Below, in pieces: positions 1 to 7,229 of a DNA stretch of 38,809 nucleotides. Position numbers and translations under genes: made by a program. Each line of letters starts with the position of its first letter. The stretch's first letter is position 1. Origin of the DNA: Actinomycetota bacterium (GTDB lineage Bacteria > Actinomycetota > Thermoleophilia > Gaiellales > F1-60-MAGs149); the NCBI GenBank assembly GCA_009885805.1, contig VFJZ01000082.1, forward strand, positions 1 through 38,809. Reading direction: 5' to 3'. Below the pieces are notes generated by a model that was not told where the DNA came from, searched no databases, and saw nothing but the letters and a program-made list of their open reading frames with translations.

Positions 1-1311
1 GCCGGCGCGGAGCTTCTGGGCGAGGCGGAAGGCCTTCGCGCCCTTGTCCGTCCAGACGCCGGCCGACAGTCCGTAGCGCGTGTTGTTCGCGAGCTCGACG
101 GCCTCGTCGGGCGTCCGGAACGTGAGGATGCTGAGCACCGGCCCGAAGATCTCCTCACGCGCGATCCGGTGTGCCGGGGCGACGTTGGTGAAGTACGACG
201 GCGCGAACCAGAAGCCGCGCTCGGGCAGGTCGCACGGCGGCTGGTGGAAGGCGGCGCCCTCCGCGGTGCCAGCCTCGACGAGCGTTCGCACCCGCGCGAG
301 CTGCGCCGCCGAGTTGATCGCGCCGACGTCGGTGTTCTTGTCCAGCGGATCGCCGACGCGGAGCAGCCGCACCCGCCGGTCGAGCTTGCGGATCACGGTC
401 TCGGCGACGGACTCCTCGACGAGCAGGCGCGAGCCGGCGCAGCAGACGTGCCCCTGGTTGAAGTAGATGCCGTTGACGATCCCCTCCACCGCCTGGTCGA
501 GCGCGGCGTCGGCGAAGACGATATTCGCCGCCTTGCCGCCGAGTTCGAGCGTCAGCCGTCGCCCCGTCCCGGCGAGGTGCGCGGCGATCTGCTTGCCGAC
601 CGCCGTCGAGCCGGTGAACGCGACCTTCGCGAGAGCCGGGTGGCGGACGAGCGCCTCGCCGACCGCGGGCCCGCCGGTGACGACGTTGACGACGCCGGGC
701 GGCAGTTCCGCCTCCTCCAGAATCTCGGCCAGGAGCAGCGCGGTCAGCGGCGTCGTCTCGGCCGGCTTCAGGACGACCGTGTTGCCGCAGGCGAGTGCCG
801 GTGCGATCTTCCACGCCGCCATCAGCAGCGGGAAGTTCCACGGCACGACGGCGCCGCAGGCACCAAGCGGGCGCGGATCGGCGCCCGGAAACGCGTAGGC
901 GAGCTTGTCCGCCCAGCCGGCGTGGTGGAAGAAGTGCGCGGCGACGAGCGGCAGGTCGACGTCGCGCGACTCGCGGATCGGCTTGCCGCCGTCCATCGTC
1001 TCGGCGACCGCGAGCTCACGGCTCTTCTCCTGGAGGAGCCGCGCGATGCGGTACAGGTACTTGCCGCGCTCGCCGCCGGGCAGCGCCGCCCAGGCCGGAA
1101 ACGCCGCGACGGCCGCCTTGACCGCCGCATCGACGTCGGCCGCGGTCGCCTCGGTCACGTCGGCGATCGGCTCCTCGGTCGCCGGGTTGATCGTCGCGAC
1201 GCGCTTGCCGCCCTTCGACCGCTTCCACGCACCGCCGATGAACAGGTCATACCGCGCCTTGATCTGCGGGCGGACCGACTCCGGCGCGGGCGCGTACTCG
1301 AAGACCGCCAT
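1..1311 (-). CDS. Aldehyde dehydrogenase, NAD(P)-dependent (3' end outside window)
   Basis: Oxidises an aldehyde to the acid with NAD(P)+. Translating the minus strand from the ATG at 1309-1311 gives an open frame to the window edge, about 437 residues of a family usually near 480-500, so only the C-terminal end is missing. Visible motifs in order: the oxyanion Asn in VPWNFPLLM, the cofactor-loop motif FTGSTAVG, the glutamate motif LELGGK and the catalytic cysteine motif NQGHVCCAGSR. It is last in a minus-strand run after two deoC-type genes and a hydroxyacid dehydrogenase, 14 bases after the stop of the latter. A role in oxidising acetaldehyde or glyceraldehyde released by deoxyribose-phosphate cleavage is inferred from that context. 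The exact substrate cannot be read from the sequence. Confidence 0.92.
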   Translation of the reverse strand, partial: MAVFEYAPAPESVRPQIKARYDLFIGGAWKRSKGGKRVATINPATEEPIADVTEATAADVDAAVKAAVAAFPAWAALPGGERGKYLYRIARLLQEKSRELAVAETMDGGKPIRESRDVDLPLVAAHFFHHAGWADKLAYAFPGADPRPLGACGAVVPWNFPLLMAAWKIAPALACGNTVVLKPAETTPLTALLLAEILEEAELPPGVVNVVTGGPAVGEALVRHPALAKVAFTGSTAVGKQIAAHLAGTGRRLTLELGGKAANIVFADAALDQAVEGIVNGIYFNQGHVCCAGSRLLVEESVAETVIRKLDRRVRLLRVGDPLDKNTDVGAINSAAQLARVRTLVEAGTAEGAAFHQPPCDLPERGFWFAPSYFTNVAPAHRIAREEIFGPVLSILTFRTPDEAVELANNTRYGLSAGVWTDKGAKAFRLAQKLRAG

Positions 1312-1325
1312 CACGACGGAGGGTA

Positions 1326-2246
1326 CTACGCCGGCCCGAAGACCCGTTCCAGCCCCTCCACCACGCCGTTCGTGAGCGCCGCCTCGGCCCCGGGCTGGAT
1401 GTCGGCGTTGTGCGGTGTCACGACAACGCGCGGATGCGCGAGGAGCCGGGCATCGACCGCCGGCTCGGCGTCGAAGACGTCGAGGCCAGCACCCCAGAGC
1501 TGGCCCTCGGCGAGCGCCGCGATCATCGCCTCGGTGTCGACGACGGCACCGCGCGCGGCGTTGACGAGGATCGCGCCGCGTGGCAGGAGACTCAGCTCAC
1601 GCGCGCCGATCAGGCCGCGCGTGTCGGGCGTCAGCGCGACGTGGAGCGTGAGGATCGCCGCGACGGCGAGCAGACCTGCGAGCGGCAGAAGCTCGACGCC
1701 GGCCACCGGCCGCGGCGTGCGGTTCCAGCCGACGACGCGGAGGCCGAACGCCGGCGCACGACGCGCGACGGCGTGGCCGATCGCGCCGAGGCCGACGATA
1801 CCGATCGTGCGACCGGTCACGTCCCAGCCCATCGGCTCGGCCTCCCCCCGCGCTGCCCAGCGGCCCTCGCGGATGAACCGGTCGCCGGCGGCGATCTGGT
1901 GGCTCACGGCGAGCAGCAGCCCGAACACGTGGTCGGCCACCGCGTCGGCATTCGCACCGGTCGGGCGGCAGAGCGCAACCCCCCGCCGCTCCAGCGCAGC
2001 CGTGTCGACGGTGTCCACCCCGACGCCCTGGTTACCGACCGCGCGCAGATGCGGCAGGACGTCGAGGAGGGCGTCGTCGACGACCTCGCTGGACGTCCAG
2101 ATCGCCGCGGCGTCCGGGTGCTCGCCGCGCAGGCAGGCGTCGCGCACCGAGGCGTCGAGCACGCGGACGTCGAAGAGGTGCTCCGCCCGCTCGAAGGCGA
2201 GACCGGGAAAGCGGATCCGGGAGACGAGGACCGGGCGGGCGGTCAC
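1326..2246 (-). CDS. D-isomer specific 2-hydroxyacid dehydrogenase
   Basis: NAD(P)-dependent 2-oxoacid/D-2-hydroxyacid oxidoreductase of the phosphoglycerate/glyoxylate reductase superfamily, 306 residues. The dinucleotide motif GLGAIG is at residues 152-157. The catalytic set is complete: Arg232 in NAARGAVVD, Glu261 in DAEPAV and His279 in TPHNA. The start is the GTG at 2244-2246, which overlaps the stop of the preceding aldolase gene as GTGA, so translation is probably coupled. There is no ACT or other C-terminal regulatory domain, so biosynthetic SerA is unlikely. It lies between deoC and an aldehyde dehydrogenase, which points to carbon catabolism. Substrate is not known. Confidence 0.87.
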   Translation of the reverse strand: MTARPVLVSRIRFPGLAFERAEHLFDVRVLDASVRDACLRGEHPDAAAIWTSSEVVDDALLDVLPHLRAVGNQGVGVDTVDTAALERRGVALCRPTGANADAVADHVFGLLLAVSHQIAAGDRFIREGRWAARGEAEPMGWDVTGRTIGIVGLGAIGHAVARRAPAFGLRVVGWNRTPRPVAGVELLPLAGLLAVAAILTLHVALTPDTRGLIGARELSLLPRGAILVNAARGAVVDTEAMIAALAEGQLWGAGLDVFDAEPAVDARLLAHPRVVVTPHNADIQPGAEAALTNGVVEGLERVFGPA

Positions 2247-3130
2247 GACGCCGAGAAGGCGTCGGGCGAGCTGTAGGCGCCGGTGCGGAGCTTGCGCAAC
2301 TGCATCAGAAGGTCGTTCACGAGCGACGACGCGCCGATCCGGAAGCGCGCCGGCGTCAGCCACTCGTCGCCGAGCGTCTCCTTCACGAGCACGAGGACGC
2401 CGAGCGCCGCCTTCGCATCGCGGATGCCGCCCGCCGGCTTCATCCCGATCACGCGCCCCGTCTCGTCCGCGAAGTCGCGGATCGCCTCCAGCATCACGAG
2501 GATCACCGCCGGCGTCGCGGCCGGCGAGACCTTCCCCGTCGAGGTCTTGATGAAGTCGGCGCCGTGTCGCATCGCGAGGAACGAGGCGCGGCGCACGTTG
2601 TCGTACGTCTCGAGCTCGCCCGTCTCGAGGATCACCTTCAGGTGGGCAGCGCCGCAGGCCGCCTTCACCTGCTCGATCTCGTCGGCGACTCGGCTGTAGT
2701 CGCCCTCGAGGAACGCGCCGCGATCGATCACCATGTCGATCTCGTCGGCGCCGTCGGCGACCGCGGCCGCCACCTCGGCGAGGCGGGTCGCGAGCGGCGC
2801 CTGCCCGGACGGGAACGCGGTCGCGACCGACGCGACGGCGACGCCGCTGCCGGCCGTCAACTCCTTCGCGAGCCGGACGAACGGCGGGTAGACGCAGACC
2901 GCGGCGCAGCGGGGAAGGCTCGAGTCCGACGGGTCGGGCAGCAGCGCCTTCGCGCACAACCGCCGCACCTTGCCGTCGGAGTCCTTGCCCTCGAGCGTCG
3001 TCAGGTCGATCATCGACAGCGCGAGCCGGAGCCCCTCGCCCTTCGCCGTCGTCTTGATCGAGCGCTTCGCCAGCCACGACACGCGGTTGGCGACGCCGAC
3101 GGCATCGACCGGGACGTCATCCGCTCTCAC
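2243..3130 (-). CDS. deoC: Deoxyribose-phosphate aldolase (long, eukaryote-like form)
   Basis: Cleaves 2-deoxy-D-ribose 5-phosphate to glyceraldehyde 3-phosphate and acetaldehyde. The protein has 295 residues, longer than the usual bacterial 220, with the N-terminal extension of the animal-type DERA. The active site is intact: Asp132 in GADEID, Schiff-base Lys195 in DFIKTSTGK and the proton-relay Lys231 in GMKPAGGIR. The GTG start at 3128-3130 overlaps the TGA of the upstream paralogue as GTGA. The dehydrogenase that follows overlaps its own stop in the same way, so the three genes are a tightly coupled operon for deoxynucleoside or deoxyribose breakdown. This copy is the one expected to be active. 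Confidence 0.93.
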   Translation of the reverse strand: MRADDVPVDAVGVANRVSWLAKRSIKTTAKGEGLRLALSMIDLTTLEGKDSDGKVRRLCAKALLPDPSDSSLPRCAAVCVYPPFVRLAKELTAGSGVAVASVATAFPSGQAPLATRLAEVAAAVADGADEIDMVIDRGAFLEGDYSRVADEIEQVKAACGAAHLKVILETGELETYDNVRRASFLAMRHGADFIKTSTGKVSPAATPAVILVMLEAIRDFADETGRVIGMKPAGGIRDAKAALGVLVLVKETLGDEWLTPARFRIGASSLVNDLLMQLRKLRTGAYSSPDAFSAS

Positions 3131-3798
3131 CGACGCACCGCCTCGAGCAGGGGAGCGACCTGCGTCGAGCCGACACGATGCGCACCCGCCGCGATCAGCT
3201 CGACCGCCTCGTCCCGCGTCCGGACGCCACCCGCCGCCTTGATCGTGATGCCGGGGCCGAGCTCCTCCCGCAGCAGCTCGACGTCGAGCACCGACGTGCC
3301 GCGCGGGCCGAGGCCGGTCGACGTCACCGCCATGTCCACACCGGCTGCGCGGAGCACGCGCGCCGCGAGCCTGATGCGCCGATCGTCGAGGTACGCCGTC
3401 TCGACCACGGCGCGGATCGCCGGTCGCCGGCGGCCGTTGGCGAGCGTCCGCAACTGCGCCGACCGGACGATCGCCGCGAGTTCGTCGCGCGCCCCGTTGA
3501 CGTCGCCCGACAGGAACGCGTGCAGCCCCAGCATCACCTCGACCTCGTCGGCGCCGTCGTCAAAGGCCGCCATCGCGGCCGCCGTCTTGACCTCGGACGT
3601 GTCGGCGCCGAACGGGAACGACACCAGCGCGACGAGCTTCACGTCGCCGCCGTCGAGCTGTTCCGCGGCCCGGGCGACGTGCGCCGGCAGGACGCACACG
3701 GCCGCGACGTGGAGCCGGCGCGCCTCGGCGCAGGCGGCGTCGACATCGTCCCGCGCAGCCGTCGGCCGGATCAGAATCGACTCGACAGCCTTGGCCAT
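3127..3798 (-). CDS. DeoC-family aldolase paralogue with degenerate active site
   Basis: A 223-residue protein of the deoxyribose-phosphate aldolase fold, aligned over its full length with short bacterial DeoC: the SFPFGADTSEVK, TSTGLG and KAAGGVRT blocks are clear. However, the Schiff-base lysine position (normally K in FxKTSTG) is Val158, the catalytic Asp of the GADEhD block is Glu87, and the N-terminal DHTLLKP block reads ESILIRP. Only the proton-relay lysine (Lys187) survives. It therefore probably cannot do standard DERA chemistry and may be a partner of the intact DeoC translated next, or an enzyme with another reaction. The ATG at 3796-3798 has GGAG just upstream. First gene of the operon, divergent from the glycoside hydrolase gene. 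Confidence 0.82.
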   Translation of the reverse strand: MAKAVESILIRPTAARDDVDAACAEARRLHVAAVCVLPAHVARAAEQLDGGDVKLVALVSFPFGADTSEVKTAAAMAAFDDGADEVEVMLGLHAFLSGDVNGARDELAAIVRSAQLRTLANGRRRPAIRAVVETAYLDDRRIRLAARVLRAAGVDMAVTSTGLGPRGTSVLDVELLREELGPGITIKAAGGVRTRDEAVELIAAGAHRVGSTQVAPLLEAVRR

Positions 3799-3826
3799 CT
3801 CTCCGGGTCGTGGCGCCACTCGGCGC

Positions 3827-3832
3827 ATCGTA
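3827..3832 (-). promoter_or_regulatory. Possible -10 box for the deoC operon
   Basis: TACGAT on the minus strand, 28 bases before the start of the first aldolase gene. The same hexamer lies before dnaJ and gltX. No good -35 box is seen 16-18 bases upstream. The leader would be about 20 bases and carry the GGAG ribosome site. Confidence 0.3.
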
Positions 3833-3856
3833 CCGACGCGCGGATGACGCTTCCCC

Positions 3857-3885
3857 TTCACGGCTGCCCCCCGCGACGGTATGGT
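3857..3885 (+). promoter_or_regulatory. Possible sigma70-type promoter for the glycoside hydrolase operon
   Basis: TTCACG at 3857-3862 and TATGGT at 3880-3885 are 17 bases apart, each matching four of six bases of the vegetative consensus. If real, the transcript would start near 3892. The ATG at 3881 would then lie upstream of the RNA start, favouring the in-frame GTG at 3908. Confidence 0.3.
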
Positions 3886-5146
3886 ACCGGCTCCGAACGT
3901 CTTACCCGTGGATCTCAACGACTTCACCCAGCGCGATCGCCAGAGCGAGATCGCGAAGATTGCCGCGCGCCGCGCGGACCGTGACCGCATGCGCCGGGTG
4001 TACCGCAAACGGCGCGCGATGGCGGCCGTCGCACTGGTCCTGCCGATCGCTGGTTTCGCCGTCGCCGGCCGTTTCCCTTCCGACCCCGCGACACCGACGA
4101 CCACCGCAGTCAGCGCACCGGCGACCGCACCGGCGGCGGCCGACACCACCGGAGCGCAGACGCGCTTCCCGGCGCCCCCCGAGGTGCGTGCCGTCCACCT
4201 CTCGATGCACCTCGCCGCCAACGGGCAAGCGGTGCAGAAACTGCTCGCGGCGGCCGATCCGGCGACGGGCATCAATGCGATCCAGCTCGACATCAAGGAC
4301 GAGAACGGCGAGATCGGCTTCATCGACGGCATGCCATCGCTGGCCGTCAAGTCCGGGTCGGCCCGCGATATCTACGAGCCGCGGATCGTCGTCGAGCAGT
4401 TCCACGACGCCGGCCTCTACGTGATCGGGCGCATCGTCTCCTTCCAGGACCCGGTACTCGCGTCGGAACGACGGAAGCGCGCGATCCTGACCGACGGCGG
4501 CGACGTCTGGACGAACCACAACGGCCAGGGCTGGCTGAACCCGTACACGAAGGCCAACTGGCGCTACCTGATCGACATCGCGAAGGCGGCCGGAGAAGCC
4601 GGCTTCGACGAGATCCAGTTCGACTACGTCCGCTTTCCGACCGACGGCGACCTCAGCACCGTCGACCTGGACCGCACCAGCAAGCGTATGGAGGCCGCCA
4701 TCTCGGGCTTCCTGAAGCAGGCGGTCACCGAACTGCACACGATGGACGTGCGCGTCTCCGCCGACCTGTTCGGGCTCGCGGCGAGCGGTGACATCGGCAT
4801 CGGCCAGAACCCGCGCGAGCTCCGCGATATCCTCGACGTCGTCTCGCCGATGATCTACCCGCAGGGGTACGCCGACGGGACGTACAACATCCCGTGCCCC
4901 GTCTGCGCTCCGGCGGAGACGATCCGGGCAACGCTCGACGAGTGGCGGACGGTGATCAACGGCGGCACCGCCGAGCTCCGACCGTGGCTCCAGGCCTACG
5001 ATTGGAAGGAGCACGATTACACCGCCGACGAGGTCCAGGCCCAGGTCGCCGCGACCCGCGAGTCCACGAGCCGTGGCTTCATGCTCTGGCACCCGGCCGT
5101 GACGTACGACGAGGGCATGCTCCGCTTTCCGCCGACCGGGGCGTGA
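3881..5146 (+). CDS. Membrane-anchored or secreted putative glycoside hydrolase (DUF4015 type)
   Basis: A 421-residue protein. A basic N-terminus (about residues 28-46, rich in Arg/Lys) precedes one hydrophobic segment (AAVALVLPIAGFAVAG), an export signal or anchor, followed by a Pro/Thr/Ala linker. The rest resembles the TIM-barrel putative glycosyl hydrolases: AIQLDIKDENG, a long QFDYVRFPTDG block with the usual Asp and Arg, SADLFGL, and VVSPMIYPQGY near the end. It probably acts on an extracellular or wall polysaccharide; the substrate is unknown. The listed ATG has no clear ribosome site. The GTG at 3908 (reading VDLNDF) is a fair alternative and fits the promoter-like boxes better. The next gene overlaps its stop as GTGA. 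Confidence 0.78.
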   Translation: MVPAPNVLPVDLNDFTQRDRQSEIAKIAARRADRDRMRRVYRKRRAMAAVALVLPIAGFAVAGRFPSDPATPTTTAVSAPATAPAAADTTGAQTRFPAPPEVRAVHLSMHLAANGQAVQKLLAAADPATGINAIQLDIKDENGEIGFIDGMPSLAVKSGSARDIYEPRIVVEQFHDAGLYVIGRIVSFQDPVLASERRKRAILTDGGDVWTNHNGQGWLNPYTKANWRYLIDIAKAAGEAGFDEIQFDYVRFPTDGDLSTVDLDRTSKRMEAAISGFLKQAVTELHTMDVRVSADLFGLAASGDIGIGQNPRELRDILDVVSPMIYPQGYADGTYNIPCPVCAPAETIRATLDEWRTVINGGTAELRPWLQAYDWKEHDYTADEVQAQVAATRESTSRGFMLWHPAVTYDEGMLRFPPTGA

Positions 5147-5631
5147 GCCGCAGTCACGAGGCGCGCGCGGCGGCGCTCGACCTCGCGATTCCGGACTTCG
5201 CTCGCGACGGCTACTACGGCGCGGGCTACGGCTCGATGAAGTCGCATCACCTGACGCGCGGCATCCTCTACCTGTCCGGTCACGTCCCCGAGGGGCCGGA
5301 CGGCGGCGTCCACCCGGGGCGACTCGGGCGTGACGTCTCGATCGAGCAGGGGTACGCGGCGGCGCGCCAGACCGGGCTCAACTGTCTGGCCGGCATCAGG
5401 CTCGCCGTCGGCTCGCTCGACAACGTCCGCTGCCTGATCCGCAACCTCTGCTTCGTCGCCGCCGCGCCGGACTTCACGGACGTGCACCTCGTCTCGTCGG
5501 GCTGCTCCGATCTGCTCCGCGACGTCTTCGGCCCCGAGGACGGCCTCGGCGGCCGCGCCACGATCGGCGTCCAGAGCCTCGCCGGCGACCACTGCTTCGA
5601 ATGCTGGCTGGAGGTCGAGGTCGATGTCTGA
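5143..5631 (+). CDS. RidA/YjgF-like protein
   Basis: A 162-residue member of the YjgF/YER057c/UK114 (Rid) superfamily, of the longer chorismate-mutase-like subgroup. Recognisable parts are YLSGHVPEGPDGG near residue 42, GYAAARQTGLNCLAGI in the middle and the C-terminal GVQSLAGDHCFECWLEVEV. Classical RidA hydrolyses reactive enamine/imine intermediates made by PLP enzymes and amine-oxidising enzymes; this subgroup is less well studied. The GTG start (5143-5145) overlaps the previous stop as GTGA and the gene overlaps the next by 8 bases, so it is co-translated with a gamma-glutamyltransferase and an amine oxidase. A detoxifying role in amine or amino-acid breakdown is inferred from that. Confidence 0.83.
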   Translation: MSRSHEARAAALDLAIPDFARDGYYGAGYGSMKSHHLTRGILYLSGHVPEGPDGGVHPGRLGRDVSIEQGYAAARQTGLNCLAGIRLAVGSLDNVRCLIRNLCFVAAAPDFTDVHLVSSGCSDLLRDVFGPEDGLGGRATIGVQSLAGDHCFECWLEVEVDV

Positions 5632-7216
5632 CGCGCGCGCACAGGGCTACCGGCACGCGATCGCGACGCCGCACGCGACGGCGACGGCGATCGGCGACGA
5701 CGTCTTTCGTGCCGGTGGCAACGCCTTCGACGCGGCGATCGCCGCGGCCGCCGCGCTGACCGTGTGCTATCCGCACATGTGCGCGGTCGGCGGCGACATC
5801 CTCGCCCTCGCCGCGACTCCGGACGGGGCGGTCCGCGCCGTCAACGGCTCGGGCGCGGCACCGGTCGCCGCCTCCGCCGGGCGCCTGCGGGAGCGCGGGC
5901 TCGGCGAGATGCCGCTGACCGGCGCCGAGGCGGTCACCGTGCCCGGCGCCGTCGCGGCCTGGGAGACGCTCCATGCGCTCGGCGCGTCGCGACCACTCGC
6001 CGACCTGCTCGAACCGGCGGCCCGACTGGCCGAAGAGGGACTGCCGTTGGCGCCGGGCGTGGCGCGTGCGCTCGCGGCCGAGGCGACCACCCTCGCCGCC
6101 GACGCCGGCCTGGCCGGAGTCTTCTTCCCGAGCGGCGCGCCGCTCGCTGCGGGCGATCTCCTGCGCCAGCCGGCCCTGGGCCGGACGTTCCGCGCGCTGC
6201 AGGCGGGTGGCGCGGCGGCGCTCTACCGTGGCGAGATCGGAGCCGCAATCGTCGCCCACCTGCGGTCCGTCGGCTCGCCGATGACCGCGGACGATCTCGC
6301 CGCCCACGCGACGGAGGTGACCGACCCGATCTCGCTCCGCTTCCGCGACGAGGAGATTCTGACAGCGCCGCCCAACTGCCAGGGGCTCCTCCTCCTCGAG
6401 ATCCTGGGCGCGATCGAGGCGCTCGGCGACGCCGATGTGCTGGGCGCGGACGCCGATCTGATCGCCGAGATCTTCCGCCTCGCCACCCTCGACCGCACCG
6501 CCCACCTCGGCGACCCGCGACACGTGAGCGTGCCGGTGTCGCGGCTCCTATCGCCGGCACACGCGGCGGCGCTGGCGGCAGCCGCGCGTGAGCGGCGGAG
6601 CAACGGCGGCCTTGTCGGACCGCCCGAGGCGGCGCCGCGCCCTACCGGCGACACCGTCGCGCTCGTCGCCGCCGACGCGGACGGCAACGCGCTGTCGGTC
6701 ATCCAGTCGATCTTCCACTCGTTCGGCTCCGGCATCCTCGAGCCCGAGACGGGCGTCATCCTCCACAATCGGGGTGGGTTCTTCTCGCTCGACGAGAGCT
6801 CGCCGAATCTCCTCGCCGGCGGACGGCGGCCCGCCCACACCCTCATGCCCGTGCTCGTGCGTCGCGACGGCCGACTGGTCGGCGTCCATGGCACGATGGG
6901 CGGCAAGGTGCAGCCGCAGATCCACGCCCACCTCGTCCTGCGCGCCGGCGCGGGCGAGGATCCCGCTGTCGTCGTCGCCGCGCCCCGCTTCGTCGTCGGC
7001 GGCCTGGAGGCGGGATCGCGCGACGACATCGTGATCGCCGAGACCGGCTGCAGCGCGGCTGCCCGCGCCGCCTGGCGGCGGGCCGGTTTCGAGGTCCAGG
7101 ACCGACCCGACCACGACGAGGAGGTCGGGCATTCGCACGTGATCCGGATCGACGCCGACGGCCTGCTGCGGGTTGCTAGCGACCCGCGCAGCGACGGCGC
7201 CGCCGCAGCCGACTGA
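5624..7216 (+). CDS. Gamma-glutamyltransferase family protein
   Basis: A 530-residue Ntn hydrolase that would be made as a precursor and self-cleave before a threonine. The most likely catalytic nucleophile is Thr344 in PTGDTVALVAADADGN, which matches the conserved TTH-type cleavage site followed by the VDxDGN strand. The N-terminal AGGNAFDAAIAAAAAL and GGDILALAA blocks and the later GGFFSLDESSPN, RRPAHTLMP and GTMGGKVQPQ blocks fit the family. No signal peptide is seen, so it appears cytoplasmic. The ATG overlaps the end of the RidA gene by 8 bases. Hydrolysis of gamma-glutamyl amides, or a related acylase activity, would fit the adjacent amine oxidase. Confidence 0.9.
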   Translation: MSDARAQGYRHAIATPHATATAIGDDVFRAGGNAFDAAIAAAAALTVCYPHMCAVGGDILALAATPDGAVRAVNGSGAAPVAASAGRLRERGLGEMPLTGAEAVTVPGAVAAWETLHALGASRPLADLLEPAARLAEEGLPLAPGVARALAAEATTLAADAGLAGVFFPSGAPLAAGDLLRQPALGRTFRALQAGGAAALYRGEIGAAIVAHLRSVGSPMTADDLAAHATEVTDPISLRFRDEEILTAPPNCQGLLLLEILGAIEALGDADVLGADADLIAEIFRLATLDRTAHLGDPRHVSVPVSRLLSPAHAAALAAAARERRSNGGLVGPPEAAPRPTGDTVALVAADADGNALSVIQSIFHSFGSGILEPETGVILHNRGGFFSLDESSPNLLAGGRRPAHTLMPVLVRRDGRLVGVHGTMGGKVQPQIHAHLVLRAGAGEDPAVVVAAPRFVVGGLEAGSRDDIVIAETGCSAAARAAWRRAGFEVQDRPDHDEEVGHSHVIRIDADGLLRVASDPRSDGAAAAD

Positions 7217-7229
7217 ACGGGAGGTAGAG

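Noticed and set aside
169-2550. Long plus-strand open frame opposite the aldehyde and hydroxyacid dehydrogenase genes
   Set aside because: Composition is almost all Arg, Ala, Pro and Gly with no family match, and the minus strand carries clear enzymes. It is a shadow frame of GC-rich DNA.
5934-6560. Minus-strand Arg-rich frame inside the gamma-glutamyltransferase gene
   Set aside because: Low-complexity shadow of a well supported plus-strand enzyme.
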